From Pelargonium nanum (Eukaryota; Streptophyta; Magnoliopsida; Geraniales; Geraniaceae), in the NCBI GenBank assembly GCA_036897485.1, contig JAYMTF010000571.1:1-33464 (forward strand): DNA of 33,464 nucleotides, read 5' to 3'. This document shows, in pieces, positions 22,801 through 33,464 of the stretch. Positions within the stretch are counted from its first letter, which is position 1. Each line of letters opens with the position of its first letter. The notes under the pieces were generated by a model. It ran no database searches, was not told the origin of the DNA, and saw only the letters and a list, made by a program, of their open reading frames with translations. Position numbers and translations under genes: made by a program.

Positions 22801-23782
22801 CCGAAAAAAACAATGCCAGAAAATATTCCCCATTTAAAATATAAATCTGGGCACATTAAATATGCATCAATGCATTCCAGTAACCTCCCTCCTTTTAAAT
22901 CAGTGAGTCATACCTTGACCCTCACGCACCATTTCACCAATAAAAGGATAAAAAACACTAATTGAATTTACCCACAACAAGGCTAAGGAGAACTACAGAT
23001 ACTGAAACAGAAGACCCATTGAGTAGAAAAATTCCCTCAACAGTTTATCAGCACCAGAAAACAAGTGCTATCGCAAAGATGCTCAAGAATACCAACTCCT
23101 GTGCTGACCGAACTAGGAGTTGTCAATTCTTGATCTGGCCAGTTATAAACATATTTAATAGTTGCTTCACCATTGACAAACAATCAAAACATAAAATCCA
23201 TTACCCGAATTCATCTGGAATAGCTAACTTTTTAGGTCAACAAGGTTTTCCCTCTACTGCCTTAACACTAATAGACAATTTCCAACCATACCATACCATT
23301 CTCCATTCACAAACAGATAAAATTCCCAAAACCCTAATCTACAACAAAGCATTAACCAATAAGTAAAAGAGCAAAAAGGGCACAATTCTACAAATTTCAA
23401 CAATTAGGTACACTTACAAGAGGTTCGGCCCCATCTTCGAGCTTATCCAACAACGATTGCCGATAAGCCAAATGGCGCCATAGCATCTGGTACTCCCTAG
23501 CATTGGAAATCCCAGTTTCAGTGTTCTTCACCAGCTCCTTCCAATCGAGCTTGACGTCCGGGAACCGCGACACTTCCTTGAGCAATGCCAGCACCGTCGT
23601 GGCCGAGTACCTATCCAAAAACCAAAACAGCCCCAAACTCAAAATTATACAATCTACATAAAATTGAATCGACCAAGGCAACCAACACAATCTCCATTGC
23701 ATCATCACCTCTGCAACACAGTGGCTATGTCGTCTTCGCTGATGCACAGCTGCTTCTTCTTCTTCCGAGCTCGCTCAATCAT
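13881..23782 (-). CDS. TRFL6: TRF-like single-Myb protein (TRFL3/TRFL6 type)
   Basis: Nine exons: 23782-23709, 23610-23418, 21662-21576, 20559-20176, 17160-16995, 16397-16299, 16131-16045, 15874-15788, 15493-13881. All junctions are GT-AG, phases agree, and the product is 929 residues. The N-terminus (MIERARKKKKQLCISEDDIA) is followed by a conserved block with REYQMLWRHLAYR. PLTINIPNGHSS precedes one Myb repeat (about 205-254) with Trp 207, 227 and 248 and GNWANILKGDFKGDRTASQL. The helix-3 end reads LSQRWAIIRKK, not the LKDKWRN of true telomere binders. To my knowledge this TRFL subgroup lacks the Myb extension and does not bind telomeric DNA in vitro. Exons 6-8 are tandem duplicates. Residues of about 658-887 are a 13-residue repeat. 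The conserved C-terminal part (KPTPKSVYNSDSMVKATAVA) lies early in exon 9. A nuclear DNA-binding role is inferred. Choosing TRFL6 over TRFL3 is uncertain. Confidence 0.88.
14010..14697 (-). repeat. Coding minisatellite, about 39 bp unit, roughly 17 copies
   Basis: Within the last TRF-like exon a 13-residue unit of form KAEVSRDENQNNS repeats about 17 times, covering residues of about 658-887. The central copies (about 14270-14400) are nearly identical and the outer ones diverge, the usual pattern of unequal exchange. Almost all units keep 39 bp, so frame is preserved. The plus strand also reads through as open Cys/Ser/His- or Leu/Ile-rich frames, which are shadows. Confidence 0.85.
15395..16560 (-). 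repeat. Tandem exon-plus-intron duplication in the TRF-like gene
   Basis: Exons 6, 7 and 8 (99, 87 and 87 bp) and the first 33 or so codons of exon 9 encode the same module, pattern NxxSSNSVRPPNAEAxSxVQAxHQSQQ. Intron DNA is duplicated too. AAGTCATCA, TCTTTCAA, CATTAAGCATAT and TTGGAGCTTTCAGA recur near 15705, 15968, 16230 and 16495. AAGGAGAACC-like blocks recur near 15890, 16147 and 16411. The period is about 260 bp. Each duplicate exon starts and ends in phase 1, so copies add residues without shifting frame. Confidence 0.85.
17324..17396 (-). tRNA. tRNA-Glu-like gene or pseudogene inside TRFL intron 4
   Basis: The minus strand gives a 73-base cloverleaf. The acceptor TCCGTTG pairs with CGACGGA (one G-U), the D stem ATCT pairs with GGAT, and the anticodon stem TCTGG pairs with CCAGT with one mismatch. 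The T arm is CCGGG-TTCAAAT-CCCGG. The body resembles plant nuclear tRNA-Glu(TTC). The anticodon loop is GTTTTCC where CTTTCAC is expected, so positions 34-36 read TTT and position 37 is C rather than a purine. The B box (GGTTCAAATCC) is intact and a TTTT terminator follows. It probably descends from tRNA-Glu; its function is doubtful. It lies on the sense strand of the host intron. Confidence 0.65.
18196..18603. repeat. Tandem duplication in TRFL intron 4
   Basis: Copy 1 (18196-18442) and copy 2 (18443-18603) abut. Both begin near CATATATGAAGATG and end with GTGACACAGTAAACTAGGCA followed by TTTGAGCATT. Both hold TTTTCTGGAAAACA and CATATATTTATTGT. Copy 1 carries about 85 bp in its middle that copy 2 lacks, so an indel followed the duplication. 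Confidence 0.8.
18880..19255. mobile_element. Self-complementary MITE-like element in TRFL intron 4
   Basis: A unit of pattern AAGTGGATACTG-AGGGATTAAATTGGAAC recurs in direct orientation near 19030, 19073, 19177 and 19215. It recurs inverted near 18933 (GTTCCAATTTAGTCC, then GTCCACTTTTGTTC) and, more weakly, near 18884. The whole could fold into a long imperfect hairpin. There is no coding capacity; the family is undetermined. Confidence 0.5.
20560..21575 (-). other. TRFL intron 3, no further gene seen
   Basis: This 1016 bp intron separates the DEDSDLEYEL exon from the Myb exon. It has a GTAAGT donor and a T-rich acceptor. No nested gene or recognisable repeat was seen. Confidence 0.6.
21663..23417 (-). 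other. TRFL intron 2, no further gene seen
   Basis: This 1755 bp AT-rich intron has a GTAAGT donor at 23417 and a CAG acceptor at 21663. Its open frames (for example 22962-23366) have no family features and run on or against the intron without splice support. Confidence 0.6.
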
Positions 23783-23798
23783 GGTAGTAAAATTGCAT
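23775..23798 (-). CDS. Upstream ORF overlapping the TRFL start codon
   Basis: An ATG at 23798 opens a seven-codon frame (MQFYYHD) whose TGA lies at 23775-23777, inside the main reading frame. It overlaps the main ATG (23782) in another frame. Ribosomes using it would have to leak past it or reinitiate backwards. Confidence 0.45.
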   Translation of the reverse strand: MQFYYHD

Positions 23799-23834
23799 AT
23801 TCCTGGTCAAAATCAAGAATTGGAGGATCGATAA

Positions 23835-23843
23835 AAACCCTAA
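23835..23843. promoter_or_regulatory. Telo-box in the TRFL leader or proximal promoter
   Basis: AAACCCTAA on the plus strand (TTAGGGTTT on the gene strand) exactly matches the plant telo-box, an interstitial telomere-repeat motif found near transcript starts of many plant genes. It lies 53 bp before the TRFL start codon. Confidence 0.55.
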
Positions 23844-23854
23844 AATGGGGGGTT

Positions 23855-23872
23855 TTAGAGCAGCACCACCAT
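23855..23872 (-). CDS. Five-codon upstream ORF in the TRFL leader
   Basis: ATG at 23872 reads MVVLL then TAA at 23855-23857. It would lie in the mRNA if transcription starts near the CT-rich tract at about 23909-23949. Confidence 0.35.
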   Translation of the reverse strand: MVVLL

Positions 23873-23908
23873 AGACGAGTCAGTCGGAGAAGAGCTCGAG
23901 AGCAGGTT

Positions 23909-23949
23909 GGAGAGAGAAAGCGACAGGACAGAGAGAGAGAGTCAGAGAA
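23909..23949 (-). promoter_or_regulatory. CT-rich Y-patch at the TRFL transcript start region
   Basis: The gene strand reads as a CTCTCTCT-type pyrimidine tract, common just around plant transcription starts. An ATAAAG on the gene strand near 24005 could act as a weak TATA element. Confidence 0.35.
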
Positions 23950-24049
23950 GTGAATAAGTACGGAACCGGAGTGACCGACCGTTGAAGAACGTGTACTTCA
24001 CGCGCCTTTATTGTGTTCCTATTTCCAGCCTGACGGAGTGACAGACAGT

Positions 24050-25497
24050 CTTCTATAGACTGAACCGCTCCAAACGGCGTCGTCCAGCGATGTTTGGGGA
24101 GGAAGAAATCCGGGACCTCGAAACTACTAAATTGCCCCTCGTGCAGTCGATGGCGGCGATTCGCTGCGATGATTGGTGGTTGGACGGTTGAGATTTAGTA
24201 CACGTGTAATGTATTTAGTTGCCTAATTTTTTAATATTAATTTCTAATCTCGCCAAAAATACCTGACGAAAATATAAAAAATTGAAAAGAATATAAGTTT
24301 GGCAAGTTATATAAAATTTTGAGAATCAAACTTTATTGTCTGATGTATTTTATTAACAATTTTGAAGACATCATGAGACAAAAAATAATATTTGATTATT
24401 TATTTGGACAAAAAAACTAATAAAAATGTATGAAACTCATATTATAAAACATAGTTAAGCTGTTTGGGTTTGGGAAAATTTGGAGAGGACGACAACAAAA
24501 GAGTTAGATTATAAAAAAAATAGGTGACATGACAGTGACAACTAATATTAGGATGGAAATGGAAAATTTGTGAATAGTTGAATGATTTTTTTTCTTTCTT
24601 TCTATTTTTGAGAATGAAAATTTTGACTGACCAGAAAGCATTTTAACAAACTTTCACATATAAAAGGCAAGATATTTATTTTTTGAAATATTAATTTATT
24701 TTAAGATTGATATCGAATTACTTACTCCGTAGAAACATACTTGATATAAAACCAAATATAAGTGACTCGATTCGTAAATAAAAACGACAAATATATATAG
24801 TTGGTTTAAATCATGATTGCAACAATGGAATATAAACAATCTTTGCTCTCTTGAAAACATTTTACACTTAAACAGTTTCAATTTTCAAACATAACTCGCT
24901 CATATTAAAAAAGATAGAGTAGAAACAAACATATATTTTTACACATGTTCACTCAACAACATAATTTGAAATAAGACATCAGTAGAGCGGACTATAGGGT
25001 TCCTATTGCGGACATTATAAATGTCATGTTTGATAGTCATCTCAATGGCGAGATTTTTTCTGTAAAAAGAAAAATATTTATCTATGTGTATCTTTTGACC
25101 TTATTAGACAGATAAAGAAAAATAATTAAAATATTATCATATGCTTAATGACTAAATATTCCACTGTTTGACATTTCAAGAACAAATAAGTGCTTGAACA
25201 TTATTCTAATTAAACATCATTCACTGTAATCTAATCATACAAAACCATCTAAAAAAAGACAGCCTACAGGCCACATCTAATTGAATTTTGATACTAAAGA
25301 ACAAAGATATATATATGGTTCATCTTATCATGAAAAAATATTATATATAAGGCCAGCAACATCTCTAGCATATCATAGTTTTTTAGTGTCTAAAGGAAAC
25401 TTGGTTTCAGGCCTCCACCACCCATCTGCTGCTTATATATAGCTACGGGACGGAAGAAAAGTCTAGCAGATGTCACGTTTGCAAACGGATATAACAA
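24050..25497. other. Intergenic, no gene seen
   Basis: This stretch separates the reductase stop codon (25498-25500) from the TRFL promoter. It is very AT-rich from about 24200 on. The right end probably holds the reductase 3' UTR (about 25300-25497). No other feature could be supported. Confidence 0.5.
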
Positions 25498-32457
<6,960 letters not shown>

Positions 32458-32690
32458 CTCAATTCCAACACTCAAAGCCGAAAGCTGATCGGTTCGGAGC
32501 TCCAAATCTAGAAGCTCCTGAGAGTCGATTTTCCGTCACTTTCTCGGGAAAACGGAGTCTGGAGAGCCCTAGAGGACGGTGATTGGATAGGCGGTGGAGA
32601 CAAGAGAGAGCGAGGGACTGGTAGCCGAAGCGTGAGGGTGTTGGTGGACCCGCGACGCAAGAGACTTGACCAGAAATTTTGGGCCGCTTT

Positions 32691-32697
32691 TTTTATA
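32691..32697 (-). promoter_or_regulatory. TATA box of the reductase gene
   Basis: The gene strand reads CTATAAAAAAAG about 235 bp before the start codon. This would put transcription start near 32665 and give a leader of roughly 210 bases. Confidence 0.5.
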
Positions 32698-32710
32698 GAC
32701 CTTTGTTGTG

Positions 32711-32720
32711 GACACGTGTC
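32711..32720. promoter_or_regulatory. 10 bp palindromic G-box of the reductase gene
   Basis: GACACGTGTC is a perfect 10 bp palindrome with a CACGTG core, 14 bp upstream of the TATA box. Such sites bind bZIP (including ABA-response) and bHLH factors. The close spacing supports real promoter use. Confidence 0.5.
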
Positions 32721-32739
32721 CTTTTCTCTTACAACGATC

Positions 32740-33308
32740 CGACTTTTCGCGCTGACAATTATGTTCCTCTCAAAGGCTCTCCTCTGGACCCCATTTCCAC
32801 ATTTACTGCCCAAAATGTGTCTGTTTTTTCAAGTTTATGCTTTTTCTAAAAATAGTGTGTATTTAAATAATTTTTTTAACACGTATTTAAATTATTAATT
32901 TTACCAAATATAAGAAATTCGTCCTTTCAAAAAAAAAAAGAAATTCGTTGTAAAAATAACTAATATAATATATAAATTTTCAACCACGCTCTAATATAGT
33001 GATTTTTGACGCGTTAGTTATATAATATAAATAAATGATACATAAACATTGTAACGTCTTTTGATCACCTCAAAATTCATATTCTTGTTATTTTTAAATT
33101 TTAATTTAATTTTATTGATTTATCATTGTAACAAAAAAAACTAATTGAGTAAGAGAATCATAAACCATCTTGAACTTCCCCTCTTGGAGAACTTTATATA
33201 TATATATATATAATTCACAAATAAAAATTTTGTGAAATTTAGAGCATAGAAATAATGAAAAAAGCAATCTCTCGAATTTTCATTAAATTAAATTATAATA
33301 ATAAAACT
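32740..33308. other. Distal upstream of the reductase gene, no gene seen
   Basis: AT-rich DNA with no gene. It includes a (TA)n run at about 33194-33213 and the first tiny poly(A) insertion at 32912-32948. Confidence 0.45.
32912..32948 (+). mobile_element. Ultra-short poly(A) insertion with 11 bp duplication
   Basis: AAGAAATTCGT is exact at 32912-32922 and 32938-32948, with CCTTTC and an A run between. The payload is six bases. The same payload recurs at 33325. Confidence 0.6.
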
Positions 33309-33348
33309 AAAAAATGAGTATCTTCCTTTCAAAAAAAATGAGTATCTT
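33309..33348 (+). mobile_element. Ultra-short poly(A) insertion, same payload
   Basis: AAAAAATGAGTATCTT occurs at 33309-33324 and 33333-33348; some leading A bases are shared with the tail, so at least TGAGTATCTT is certain. Between the repeats lies CCTTTC plus A bases, the same payload as at 32923. Confidence 0.55.
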
Positions 33349-33464
33349 TTTTTTTTACTTAGGATGTTTATAACTTTATTAAACGAAACACCGCACAAAA
33401 AGCAACTTACACTTAAAATAAGCAAACCAAATAAAGCTCCAAAACTAATCCAAAGACCTAAGAA
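33349..33464 (-). mobile_element. LINE 3' end, cut by the window edge
   Basis: On the minus strand the sequence ends TTTAATAAAGTTATAAACAT, then CCTAAGT and an A run, much like plant L1 3' ends. Only the last 110 bases or so lie in the window. Its left flank overlaps the duplicated ATGAGTATCTT of the neighbouring tiny insertion. Confidence 0.5.

Noticed and set aside
22962-23366. 134-codon plus-strand frame inside TRFL intron 2
   Set aside because: It lies antisense in an intron with well-defined splice sites and has no family match I can recognise.
32458-32505. Extending the reductase N-terminus upstream by 16 codons
   Set aside because: The upstream frame begins with TTG, not ATG. The ATG at 32455-32457 is the first in the near leader and gives the family's usual length.

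Overview
This window is nuclear DNA of a flowering plant, almost certainly a eudicot. The evidence is short GT-AG introns, AT-rich intergenic DNA, MITE, TRIM and LINE debris, and four plant gene families. I could not fix the species. No bacterial, viral or organellar genes were seen, and I found no new defence-like or mobile gene system. The unusual content lies in gene structure and in small insertion scars.

Layout: 1-4.75 kb is gene-free and holds a MITE, a SINE-like head, a tiny poly(A) insertion and an LTR-retroelement fossil. About 5.0-8.9 kb (+) is a gene for a small acidic plant protein of unknown function. It has two upstream ORFs, a leader intron and a 1.8 kb coding intron. About 8.9-10.3 kb is intergenic, with a hAT-like remnant and a second tiny poly(T) insertion. 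10.3-13.15 kb (+) encodes a NET2/KIP1-like actin-binding protein in two exons. A 251 bp non-LTR insertion with a perfect 16 bp target-site duplication separates it from the next gene, which runs towards it. 13.88-23.8 kb (-) encodes a single-Myb TRF-like protein (TRFL3/TRFL6 type) in nine exons, with three tandemly duplicated exons, a 13-residue minisatellite in its last exon, and a tRNA-Glu-like gene in intron 4. 25.5-32.46 kb (-) encodes a complete 18-exon class I NADPH-cytochrome P450 reductase of 689 residues. The last 0.75 kb holds two more tiny poly(A) insertions and the 3' end of a LINE.

The genes do not form a pathway or operon. The reductase supplies electrons to ER cytochromes P450, NET2 links actin to membranes (pollen in studied species), the TRF-like protein is a nuclear Myb protein, and the first gene is uncharacterised.

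Exon boundaries were derived by hand from reading frame, splice consensus and remembered family sequence. For the reductase and the TRF-like gene, every exon length and phase adds up exactly. UTR ends, transcription starts and transposon family names are less certain.
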